NCBI GenBank assembly: GCA_904420205.1
Contig: CAJFUN010000020.1
Coordinates: 1-50,941, forward strand
Length of the DNA stretch: 50,941 nt
Origin: Candidatus Parachristensenella avicola
GTDB taxonomy: Bacteria; Bacillota; Clostridia; Christensenellales; UMGS416
Reading direction: 5' to 3'
A model generated the notes under the pieces. It was not told the DNA's origin. It was given only the letters and a program-made list of their open reading frames with translations, and ran no database searches. Position numbers and translations under genes: made by a program. This document shows positions 43,646-50,941 of this stretch, one piece after another; positions within the stretch are counted from its first letter, which is position 1, and the number at the start of each line of letters is the position of its first letter.

Positions 43646-45766
43646 ATGTACAAGTGCTTTGAAATGGAGCTGGGCGGCCGCAAAGTAACGGTCGAAACCG
43701 GACGGTTGGCCGAACAGGCCAACGGCGCCTGCCTGGTTCGCTGCGGCGATACGGCCGTGCTGGTAACCGCCACCGCATCCAAATCCCCTCGGGACGGCAT
43801 CGACTTCTTCCCCCTAACGGTGGATTTTGAGGCTAAGCTTTATTCGGTGGGTAAGATTCCCGGCGGCTTCATCAAGCGCGAAGGACGCCCGCCGGAAAAA
43901 TCGATCCTGACCTCGCGGCTGATGGACAGGCCTATCCGCCCGCTCTTTCCTAAGGGATTTCGCAACGATGTGCAGGTGGTGGCGACTGCGCTGAGCGTGG
44001 ATACCGATATTCCGCCGGATGTGTACGCCATGATCGGTTCTTCCGTCGCTCTGTCGATTTCGGATATTCCTTTCCAGGGCCCTACCGGCTCTGTGGTCAT
44101 CGGATATGTGGATGGGAAGTATATCACGAATCCCGGCGCAGAGGAGCGCGAACGCAGCCTGCTGAACCTAACGGTATCGGGTACCCGCGACGCCGTGATG
44201 ATGGTGGAAGCTGGCGCCCAGATGATCTCCGAGCAGGAGATGCTGGATGCGATTCTCTATGCTCACGAGGAAATTAAAAAGATCGTATCCTTTATTGACG
44301 GCATCGTCGCAGAAGTGGGCGTGCCCAAGGGCGATTATCCGATCAATCATGTGGATGAGGCCATCGACGAGGCGGTGCGCGCTTATGCCACGGATAAGAT
44401 CCGCTGGGCGATGGACACCTTTGACCGCAAGGAGCGCCAGGCACGCGAAGACCAGGTGAAGGCGGAGACGCAGGCGTATTTTGCCGAGCGATTCCCCGAT
44501 GGGAAAAAGGACATCGACGACAGCTTGTACGCCATAACCAAGGAGACGGTGCGCCGCAGAATTGTGGACGAGGGAATTCGCCCCGACGGCCGCAAGTTAA
44601 CGGAGGTTCGTCCCATATGGGGCGAGGTAGGCCTACTACCTCGGGCCCATGGCTCGGGCATCTTTACCCGCGGGCAAACCCAGGTGCTCTCCATCGCCAC
44701 ACTGGGCCCGGTAGCCGAGCAGCAGAAGCTGGATGATATTACCGACGAAGAATTCAAACGCTATATGCATCAGTACAACATGCCGCCCTTCTCCACCGGG
44801 GAGGCTAAACCGCTGCGCAGCCCCGGCCGCCGGGAAGTGGGCCACGGCGCCCTAGCCGAGCGCGCGCTGCTGCCGGTTATCCCCGATGAGGAAAGCTTCC
44901 CCTACTGCATCCGGGTGGTGTCCGAGGTGCTCTCCTCCAACGGTTCTACTTCGCAGGCTTCAGTCTGCGGCTCCACCATGGCGCTGATGGATGCGGGCGT
45001 ACCCATTAAGGCGCCGGTGGCCGGTGTGGCTATGGGCCTGATTCAGGATGAAAAGACGGGCACCATTTCCATCTTGACGGACATTCAGGGCCTGGAAGAC
45101 TTCCTGGGTGATATGGACTTCAAAGTAGCCGGTACGGCCGAGGGCATTACCGCGATTCAGATGGATATTAAGATTAAGGGCATCAACCGGGAGATTCTGG
45201 AGCGTGCCCTGGAGCAGGCGCGCCTGGGACGCCTGCATATTCTGAGCAAGATGCTGGAGGTAATCCCCGAACCCCGCAAGAGCCTGTCGCCTTTTGCGCC
45301 TAAGATCGTCGCCTTCTCCATTGACCCTGAAAAGATCGGTGAGGTGGTGGGCCCCCGGGGCAAAACCATCAACAAGATTATTGCCGATACCGGCGTAAAG
45401 ATCGATATTGAAGATGACGGCCGCGTATTCATTGCGACCAACGATGAAGCCGCCGCCGCTCAGGCTCGCGGCATGATCGAGGCCATTGTCAAAGTGATCG
45501 AGGTAGGCGAGATCTACTACGGCAAGGTTGTGCGGCTGATGAACTTCGGCGCTTTCGTAGAGCTGCTGCCGGGCAAGGATGGCATGGTGCATATCTCCAA
45601 GCTGGCTGACCATCGGGTAGAAAAGGTGGAGGATGAAGTCAAGGTTGGCGATGAAATCCTGGTGAAGGTGGTCGAGATCGACGACAAAGGCCGTGTGAAT
45701 CTCTCGCGTAAGGGCCTAATCGAGGAAGAGAAGCGCATTAAAGAGGAACGCAGCCGCCAGCAGTAA
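43646..45766 (+). CDS. pnp: Polyribonucleotide nucleotidyltransferase (PNPase)
   Basis: A 706-residue phosphorolytic 3'-5' exoribonuclease. Order: first RNase PH domain ([35 protein letters not shown]), helical PNPase linker, second RNase PH domain ([40 protein letters not shown], the [12 protein letters not shown] metal-site segment), KH domain ([11 protein letters not shown] with GxxG) and S1 domain ([28 protein letters not shown]). The frame opens at 43613, but ATG 43646 after AAGGGAG starts the conserved [10 protein letters not shown]. It should form a trimer and take part in RNA decay. Confidence 0.97.
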   Translation: MYKCFEMELGGRKVTVETGRLAEQANGACLVRCGDTAVLVTATASKSPRDGIDFFPLTVDFEAKLYSVGKIPGGFIKREGRPPEKSILTSRLMDRPIRPLFPKGFRNDVQVVATALSVDTDIPPDVYAMIGSSVALSISDIPFQGPTGSVVIGYVDGKYITNPGAEERERSLLNLTVSGTRDAVMMVEAGAQMISEQEMLDAILYAHEEIKKIVSFIDGIVAEVGVPKGDYPINHVDEAIDEAVRAYATDKIRWAMDTFDRKERQAREDQVKAETQAYFAERFPDGKKDIDDSLYAITKETVRRRIVDEGIRPDGRKLTEVRPIWGEVGLLPRAHGSGIFTRGQTQVLSIATLGPVAEQQKLDDITDEEFKRYMHQYNMPPFSTGEAKPLRSPGRREVGHGALAERALLPVIPDEESFPYCIRVVSEVLSSNGSTSQASVCGSTMALMDAGVPIKAPVAGVAMGLIQDEKTGTISILTDIQGLEDFLGDMDFKVAGTAEGITAIQMDIKIKGINREILERALEQARLGRLHILSKMLEVIPEPRKSLSPFAPKIVAFSIDPEKIGEVVGPRGKTINKIIADTGVKIDIEDDGRVFIATNDEAAAAQARGMIEAIVKVIEVGEIYYGKVVRLMNFGAFVELLPGKDGMVHISKLADHRVEKVEDEVKVGDEILVKVVEIDDKGRVNLSRKGLIEEEKRIKEERSRQQ

Positions 45767-45820
45767 GCGCTGGAAAACGATATAAAGCCTTCGCTCGCGA
45801 TCGAAAGATGGCGAAGCAGC

Positions 45821-45860
45821 AAAAAGATGGTAGACACAAAGGTGCCTACCATCTTTTTCT
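45821..45860 (+). terminator. Terminator of pnp
   Basis: A 13-bp perfect stem (45821-45833 with 45846-45858), 12-base loop, then T-rich. A GCCTTCGC/GCGAAGC hairpin lies just upstream. Confidence 0.92.
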
Positions 45861-46907
45861 TATGGAGCGGAAAGGCGGAGCATGACGCGAAAATGCCATA
45901 TGCGGCGAAGCGGCCGAACTTTTCGTGCGCGGCAGCCATGATGAACGGGGAAGAAAGAGACAGGCGAAAGAATATCAGGCACAGCAGGAAGCCAAGAAAT
46001 AATCCGGCAGCCCTATGATAAGCGATGAGCGGCGCAGAAACTCGTCCGAGCAGCGCCCATACCCGAATGAACGTTTCAACAAGAAACCTTGAAAAAAGGC
46101 CGCAACGCCCGCGCTGAACAACAAATAGGCAAAAGGGGGTAATGCCTCAAGAAAATGATTGGGAGGATGCTTGCTGAAATGCGGCAGCGGGCGGATGCAC
46201 ACTTGGCCTCGGAACGATAGGATCAAAGATTGATGGCATCTCGTGAAGCGGCACGGTAAGTGCATACACCGATAGGAACGTTGAATCGCTATAAACGCCT
46301 TGGAAGTATATGGATCCTATTTGCCGCATCAGCCATGCGGGGGCGTTTTATTGGCGGATATGCTGACTTTAGAGCTGTGGCGGTTTGTCAGCGGCCCCGG
46401 CGCGCGAAAATCCCTCAATATTTGGCCATTCATGGCTATCGGCATAGCCAGAAAACGGATGGTATGGATGGGTTATTCAACCAAATCTGGGAGAGCTTTG
46501 CCCTATTTCCGTCATGCAGGAGATGCCCTGCCTTCCGTTTCAAAGGAGAGGGGACGTGTACCGCCTAGCCCGGCGCGGCTATCATGCGATACCCGAGCGG
46601 CTGTTAAGCGACGATTAAGCGTTTTTATCATGAGGTCTGCACCAAGAACGCTAAAAAGCGCGATCCTCTCCCTTTTCACGGCGATTAGGGTTGCAATACA
46701 CAGGCAACTCAAACCTGCGCTCAAATACAACCCGGCCCAAACATATCAGCGCCGGCATACCTTGCAGTGATGCCGTGATAGCGTGTTTTGGGGCCGGCTT
46801 AAGCTAGTTCCGCAAGCATTTTGGCTCCTGAGGGGAAGAAAGCCTGCGCGCCGCCACAGCTGGCTTGCGTCTACTTATTGGAGCATTGCCCTTCTATGCG
46901 GCAATCA
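45861..46907. other. Gene-free stretch of about 1 kb
   Basis: Several frames of 60-156 codons exist without ribosome-binding sites or family resemblance. One minus-strand run (about 46590-46700) reads as a hydrophobic segment followed by basic residues, as in a small membrane protein, but a stop lies just upstream of it, so at most it is a remnant. Confidence 0.5.
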
Positions 46908-46950
46908 AAAGGAAAACCGCCAGCCCTGACTTGGTCAAAACTGGCGGTTT
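46908..46950 (-). terminator. Terminator of the solute-binding lipoprotein genes
   Basis: AAACCGCCAG (46914-46923) with CTGGCGGTTT (46941-46950), followed on the minus strand by TCCTTTTG. Confidence 0.85.
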
Positions 46951-47048
46951 ACAGAATTGTTCGATCACTAAGAAGCGATTTCACTACCGAAAGGCAGCGA
47001 GGGCCCGAAATTTTGTCCATCAGGGTACACGGATGGGGCGCCCCTGGA

Positions 47049-48860
47049 TTACGGCTGAATCTCCGTAAAATATCCTGCGTCGTGATAGCGCTTCAGCGCT
47101 TCGGAAAAGCGTACCGTCATAGCCTCCTCCAATGTGTCCAGCCCCATATTGGTCAGCTCGCGCTGGAGGGATTCCCATCGCTGTGCCACCTCTTCGTCAC
47201 TCTGGCTTTCGGTGACGATGACATATACGGCGTCGTCCCAAGCTTTCACCGCGGCTTGATAGGCAGTATCATCGCTGCTCCCCGCCAGGGGCAGGGCGAA
47301 CTGGAGAACCGGACACTTATTCTGCCATAGATCCTGTTTATAACGCAGGCCGGCTTCAATCCGCTGGGCGCGCATGGCAAGAGCCGTCGGGTTGGTGAGA
47401 TAGGCGGCCGGAGAAGCGTCCAGAATGCCGGCTGCCTGGTCGTTGCCGGAGAAGGTCCAATATTGCAGGCCCGTATCCGGGAGGATGGTGTGCCCTGGCA
47501 CGCCGCTGTCATAGGCGTCGGTTTTTTCATTCTGATATGAGGCGGCATAGGTGATTAGGCCATCTTCATCTTGCGTGTAGTGTTCGCCCTCCACACCCCA
47601 ATGGGTCAGCTGGGCGCCTTCATCCCCCTTCAGGAATTGCATAAAATAGATCGCTCGATCCGGTTGTGTACAGGTTTTGGTGATAAATAGCGCGCTGGCC
47701 AGACGGTCGCTTCCGCTGATGCTCGGTGAAGTCGTTGGGGAGTGATAGGCCCAGCTGGCCTGGTTATCAGCCATAGCCAGCTGCTCTTTGCCCTGATAGG
47801 TCAGCGGATCGACCAATAGGGTCCAAGGCCAGGGTTCGGCATCCGTGACGGTCGAGGCGTAGATCCCGCCGTCGGCATTGTATCCACTTGTGGCAGTAAA
47901 GACCAGCGTTTGCGCTAAATTGCCCGACAGCGTTTCATTGACCCAGGTAGCGGCGTCACCCAGTGGATCAAGAGCCACCTCCTCCGGCGTAGGCATGGCG
48001 ACCAGCCCGTTACGATACCAACGGCTGAGCATGGAAAGGTAGTCCAACCAGCCTTCTTGGCGAAGGGGCGTGCATACTTTACGCTGCGTTTGATCCCAAT
48101 ATAGGTCGCGGTAAATACCCATCCAGCTGGGCAGCGGGCTTTCCGTGGGGCCCAGCATAGCCAAGGGCGCCGGCCCATCGGCAGATGCGAAATCCGTGAG
48201 CAGCGCGCCTAGCTCCTCAATGGAGGTAGGAAGGGGGCGGCCGTCCAGCAGCGTATTGTTGAAATTGAGCATCCAGGGCGGATCGATGGGTATGCGGGGG
48301 TCTGCGTAGAAGTCGTCGTTATAATAGCCGTTGCGCAGGGTATAGATTTTCCCGTCACCGGCTTGGTTGTTGAGCTGCTGCAGGGGATCCACGTCATCCC
48401 AGAAATCGGGGCAATAGGTTTCGGCCAGCTCGTTCAGGTCGCAGCACAGGCCGCTATCCTCCAGGAAGCGGGCATCCTTATCCAGCCGGACACAGACAAG
48501 GTCGGTGAGATCGCCGGCGGAAGCCAGCACCTGAATGTCCGGCGGATTGAGAAAGCCCTGCTGCCGGATGTCCAGCTTAACGCCGGTCAGGTCCATCATC
48601 GCCCGGGATACAGCGTCCTCGCCCCAAGCGGGCGGGTGAAAGGGGGGATTGCTATCCTCCGTGATTTGGCTGGTCATGGTCAGGGTTACAGGTTCAGTAT
48701 GCTGCTTCCAAGTGGGCGCAGCCATGTCCGGCGCCTGCGTTGGCAGCCCTGTGCGCTCCGCTGCCGGAGAAGTGTTCCCCGGCGCAGGGGGACTCTCGCA
48801 GCCAAACAGGAGAAGTACGAGGGCGACGGCTAGAGTTAGGATCCCTTTTTTTCGCTTCAT
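47049..48860 (-). CDS. Extracellular solute-binding lipoprotein, paralogue 1
   Basis: A 603-residue surface lipoprotein (MKRKKG start, lipobox LFGC with Cys at residue 20) resembling the large ABC-type solute-binding proteins of clostridia that bind oligosaccharides or similar solutes. The mature part begins with a TQAPDMAAPTWK segment shared with its neighbour, then PVTLTMTSQIT, MDLTGVKLDIR, CPDFWDDVDPLQQLNNQAG, LNFNNTLLDGRPLPTSIEEL, and late ALFITKTCTQPDRAIYFMQFLKGDEGAQLTHWGVEGEHY, the usual closing region. No permease or ATPase gene is nearby, so its transporter partner lies elsewhere. It is 68 bases behind its paralogue and probably in the same transcript. GGAGGGAAG precedes the ATG. Confidence 0.88.
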   Translation of the reverse strand: MKRKKGILTLAVALVLLLFGCESPPAPGNTSPAAERTGLPTQAPDMAAPTWKQHTEPVTLTMTSQITEDSNPPFHPPAWGEDAVSRAMMDLTGVKLDIRQQGFLNPPDIQVLASAGDLTDLVCVRLDKDARFLEDSGLCCDLNELAETYCPDFWDDVDPLQQLNNQAGDGKIYTLRNGYYNDDFYADPRIPIDPPWMLNFNNTLLDGRPLPTSIEELGALLTDFASADGPAPLAMLGPTESPLPSWMGIYRDLYWDQTQRKVCTPLRQEGWLDYLSMLSRWYRNGLVAMPTPEEVALDPLGDAATWVNETLSGNLAQTLVFTATSGYNADGGIYASTVTDAEPWPWTLLVDPLTYQGKEQLAMADNQASWAYHSPTTSPSISGSDRLASALFITKTCTQPDRAIYFMQFLKGDEGAQLTHWGVEGEHYTQDEDGLITYAASYQNEKTDAYDSGVPGHTILPDTGLQYWTFSGNDQAAGILDASPAAYLTNPTALAMRAQRIEAGLRYKQDLWQNKCPVLQFALPLAGSSDDTAYQAAVKAWDDAVYVIVTESQSDEEVAQRWESLQRELTNMGLDTLEEAMTVRFSEALKRYHDAGYFTEIQP

Positions 48861-48928
48861 GTTTGCTTCCCTCCTATCATGCGTATATCCCTATATCGTG
48901 GAGCTACCTTGATAGCGGATGGGTTACC

Positions 48929-50689
48929 CTATGGCTGAATTTCCGTAAAATACCCGGCGGCGTGATAGCGCTTTAGTGCTTCGGCAAAGCGCTCGGTCAT
49001 GGATGTCTCCAGGGCGTCCAGCCCCATGTTGGACAGTTCGCGCTGCAGAGACTGCCATCCTTCGGCGGCCGCATCCCCATTGGCGCTGGAAAGAATGAGA
49101 GCATGTACGCCTGCTTGCCATGCATCCTGTATATCCCGGTAAACGCTGCCTTCATCGCTGCCAGCTTCCGGCAAGGCAAATTGAAGCGCCGGACATTTGT
49201 TCTTTGCCGCATATTCCTTGTAAACCTTACCGGCTTCGATTCGCTGTTCGCGAATGGCAAGAAGGGTGGGATTCGTTTGGTATGCGATGGGTGAAGCGGC
49301 CAGGAGCCCATAAACGGTGTCATTGGCCATAAAATCCCAATATTGCACGTGGCTTTGCTGCAGCATCGTATTCCGGTAGTCGCTATCGAGCTCATCTAAA
49401 ACACGATGATTATTCTGATAAGGCGACTGGTAGATCAGCAGGCCTTCTTCGTCCCGGATGTAGTGCTGCCCCTCGATCCCCCAGTGGGTCAGCTGAGCCC
49501 CCTCCTGGCTCTTAAGAAACTGCATGAATAGAATGGCGCGGTCGGGCTGCTGGCAGCTGCGGCCGATAAACAGGGCGCTTTCCGCGTTAATCCCGTAATT
49601 GGCGGGCGAGAGCAGCAAATGATTGTCACAGGCCCAGCTGGCCTGGTGATCCCAAGCAATCATCCGGTTTTCCCCCTGATAAGTCAGGGGCTCTGCCAGC
49701 ATGATCCAGGGCCAGGGATCATCCTCTGTGACGGTGCTTTGATACAAAGACCCGGCGCGGTTGATCCGGTGCGTTGCAGCCAGGACCAGCGTATGGGGCA
49801 GCGCATCGTTAAACCAGGAGGTCTGGAAACCGTAGGGGTTGATAAGCTCCTCATCGTCCGCATCCGGGATGGCCAACAGGCCCGCTCGATACCAACGATT
49901 CATGAGCTGGATATACGCCAGCCAACCGGAATCCGTGAAGGGCGTGCGCACCCTGCGCGCTTCCGGATCCCAAGACAGGCCGCAGCTAATACCCATCCAT
50001 TGGGGCAAAGGGTTCAAAATTACATCGGCCATTGCCATGGGTGGGGTTTTCTGTTTCAATGCAACCAGCAGCGCTTCCAGTCCTTCAATGGAGGTAGGAA
50101 GGGGGCGGCCGTCCAGCAGCGTCTTGTTGAAATTGAGCGTCCAGGGCGGAAGGAGGGGGATCCGGGGGTCGGCGTAGAAGGCGTCGCTGAAATAGCCGCT
50201 GCGCAGGGTATAGACATGCCCGTCTTCTGCCTGATTGTTCAACTGCTGCAGGGGATCGACATCGTCCCAGAAATCCGGGCAGTATTGGGCGGCTAGCTCA
50301 TCCAGCGGATAGCAGATTCCGTCGTTCTCCAGCAGCTTTGCGTCTTCTGCGGTGGCTACGCAGAGAAGATCGGTGATCTCTCCAGCGGCAATTTGAACGG
50401 GAATGTCGACCTGCTCGTCTCCCTGGTATCGGATATCCAACTTGACGCCCGTAAGGTCCATGATCAGACGGGAGATTTCATCTTCCCCCCAAATGGGCGC
50501 GTGATCAGCGTCCGTATTACCGGTAATCTGGCTGGTCATGGTTAGGGTTACCGGATCGGTATGCGATTTCCAGGTGGGAGCGGCCATATCCGGCGCCTGC
50601 GCCGAGGGGCGAGCGGATTGGGGGCCGGCACAGGATGCCGATGGCAAAATGCAGAGTGCGATCAGGCAAGCAAACAGACGCTTTTTCAT
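48929..50689 (-). CDS. Extracellular solute-binding lipoprotein, paralogue 2
   Basis: A 586-residue lipoprotein (lipobox SASC, Cys at residue 20) sharing most blocks with the 47049-48860 protein: the AQAPDMAAPTWK start, CPDFWDDVDPLQQLNNQAE, NKTLLDGRPLPTSIEGLEALL, RAILFMQFLKSQEGAQLTHWGIEGQHY, and the same C-terminus (GYFTEIQP). The variable parts lie in the presumed ligand-facing middle, as expected after duplication and change of ligand. The frame extends upstream to 50794 through AT-rich DNA, but GGAGG before ATG 50689 and the signal peptide fix the start. No transport partner is in view. Confidence 0.88.
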   Translation of the reverse strand: MKKRLFACLIALCILPSASCAGPQSARPSAQAPDMAAPTWKSHTDPVTLTMTSQITGNTDADHAPIWGEDEISRLIMDLTGVKLDIRYQGDEQVDIPVQIAAGEITDLLCVATAEDAKLLENDGICYPLDELAAQYCPDFWDDVDPLQQLNNQAEDGHVYTLRSGYFSDAFYADPRIPLLPPWTLNFNKTLLDGRPLPTSIEGLEALLVALKQKTPPMAMADVILNPLPQWMGISCGLSWDPEARRVRTPFTDSGWLAYIQLMNRWYRAGLLAIPDADDEELINPYGFQTSWFNDALPHTLVLAATHRINRAGSLYQSTVTEDDPWPWIMLAEPLTYQGENRMIAWDHQASWACDNHLLLSPANYGINAESALFIGRSCQQPDRAILFMQFLKSQEGAQLTHWGIEGQHYIRDEEGLLIYQSPYQNNHRVLDELDSDYRNTMLQQSHVQYWDFMANDTVYGLLAASPIAYQTNPTLLAIREQRIEAGKVYKEYAAKNKCPALQFALPEAGSDEGSVYRDIQDAWQAGVHALILSSANGDAAAEGWQSLQRELSNMGLDALETSMTERFAEALKRYHAAGYFTEIQP

Positions 50690-50941
50690 CGAACGTGCCT
50701 CCATAATCATATGGATAAATTGATTGTAGCATGGCGTATAATCATATTTGATATTTATTATTATAATTTTTATATTATAGGAATTCATATTCAAATTCTT
50801 GGAAATCTACCTCCATAGCCCGAGTTGCTATAGAAGAAAAAAAGCATCCGCTGAATGAACCGCTCCCAAATGTGCGGACAGCACAAAAAGGCGCCAATGT
50901 AGGGAAATATGAAGTTTTAAGCGGAGAGGCGTCGCGCAAGC

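Overview
The window looks like a chromosomal segment of an anaerobic, GC-rich (roughly mid-50s %) member of the Clostridia (Bacillota). The evidence is a sporulation-type SigH sigma factor, a Trp T-box leader, strong Shine-Dalgarno sites, SH3b/NlpC cell-wall proteins, sodium-pump decarboxylase subunits, acetate kinase and many lipoproteins. A Christensenella-like or related gut lineage would fit, but nothing here settles the genus. Layout: the 3' end of a 5S rRNA gene opens the window. It is followed by an AT-rich secreted-protein gene interrupted by one in-frame TGA and coupled to a lipoprotein gene (0.3-1.8 kb). After a gene-free stretch come a maltose/galactoside-type O-acetyltransferase, citrate synthase, a GNAT, a GH20-type hexosaminidase and a TrpB-like synthase under a tryptophan T-box (3-9.6 kb). 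Then follow a small lipoprotein, an HD-domain protein, a large DUF4838 glycosidase-like protein, an MFS transporter with a detached FakA/DAK-type C-terminal domain, a Nif3-like protein, an L,D-transpeptidase, and a 942-residue SH3b-NlpC/P60 wall hydrolase with an 18-bp coding minisatellite (9.7-19.8 kb). An unknown 377-residue protein is divergent from a LacZ-type GH2 beta-galactosidase (20-24.3 kb). Next are a lipoprotein with a C39-like peptidase domain, an isolated endolysin-holin pair, a class-3 lipase, a CBM9-like protein, decarboxylase beta and gamma subunits (the 49-residue gamma gene is easy to miss), an acyl-ACP thioesterase and two tRNA genes (25-33.8 kb). The last third holds an ABC exporter; tmcAL divergent from ackA; yceD-rpmF; a CNNM/CorC-type membrane protein behind a structured leader RNA; sigH; rpsO and pnp; and two tandem paralogous solute-binding lipoproteins. 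How the genes fit together: three enzymes (GH20, GH2 and the DUF4838 protein) plus the CBM9-like protein suggest use of amino-sugar- and galactose-containing glycans. The L,D-transpeptidase, SH3b-NlpC protein and amidase act on the cell wall. The tmcAL/ackA/yceD/rpmF and rpsO/pnp blocks are housekeeping gene neighbourhoods. Most genes are separated by clear intrinsic terminators and many have near-consensus sigma-A promoters. About 5 kb in five spacers carries no supportable gene and may be decayed DNA. The most interesting items are the TGA-interrupted, CxxC-repeat secreted gene; the unassigned leader RNA with terminator before the CorC-type gene; the orphan lysis cassette whose promoter is followed at once by a terminator-like hairpin; and the orphan sodium-pump subunits. 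I found no CRISPR array, intact transposase, integrase or recognisable defence system.
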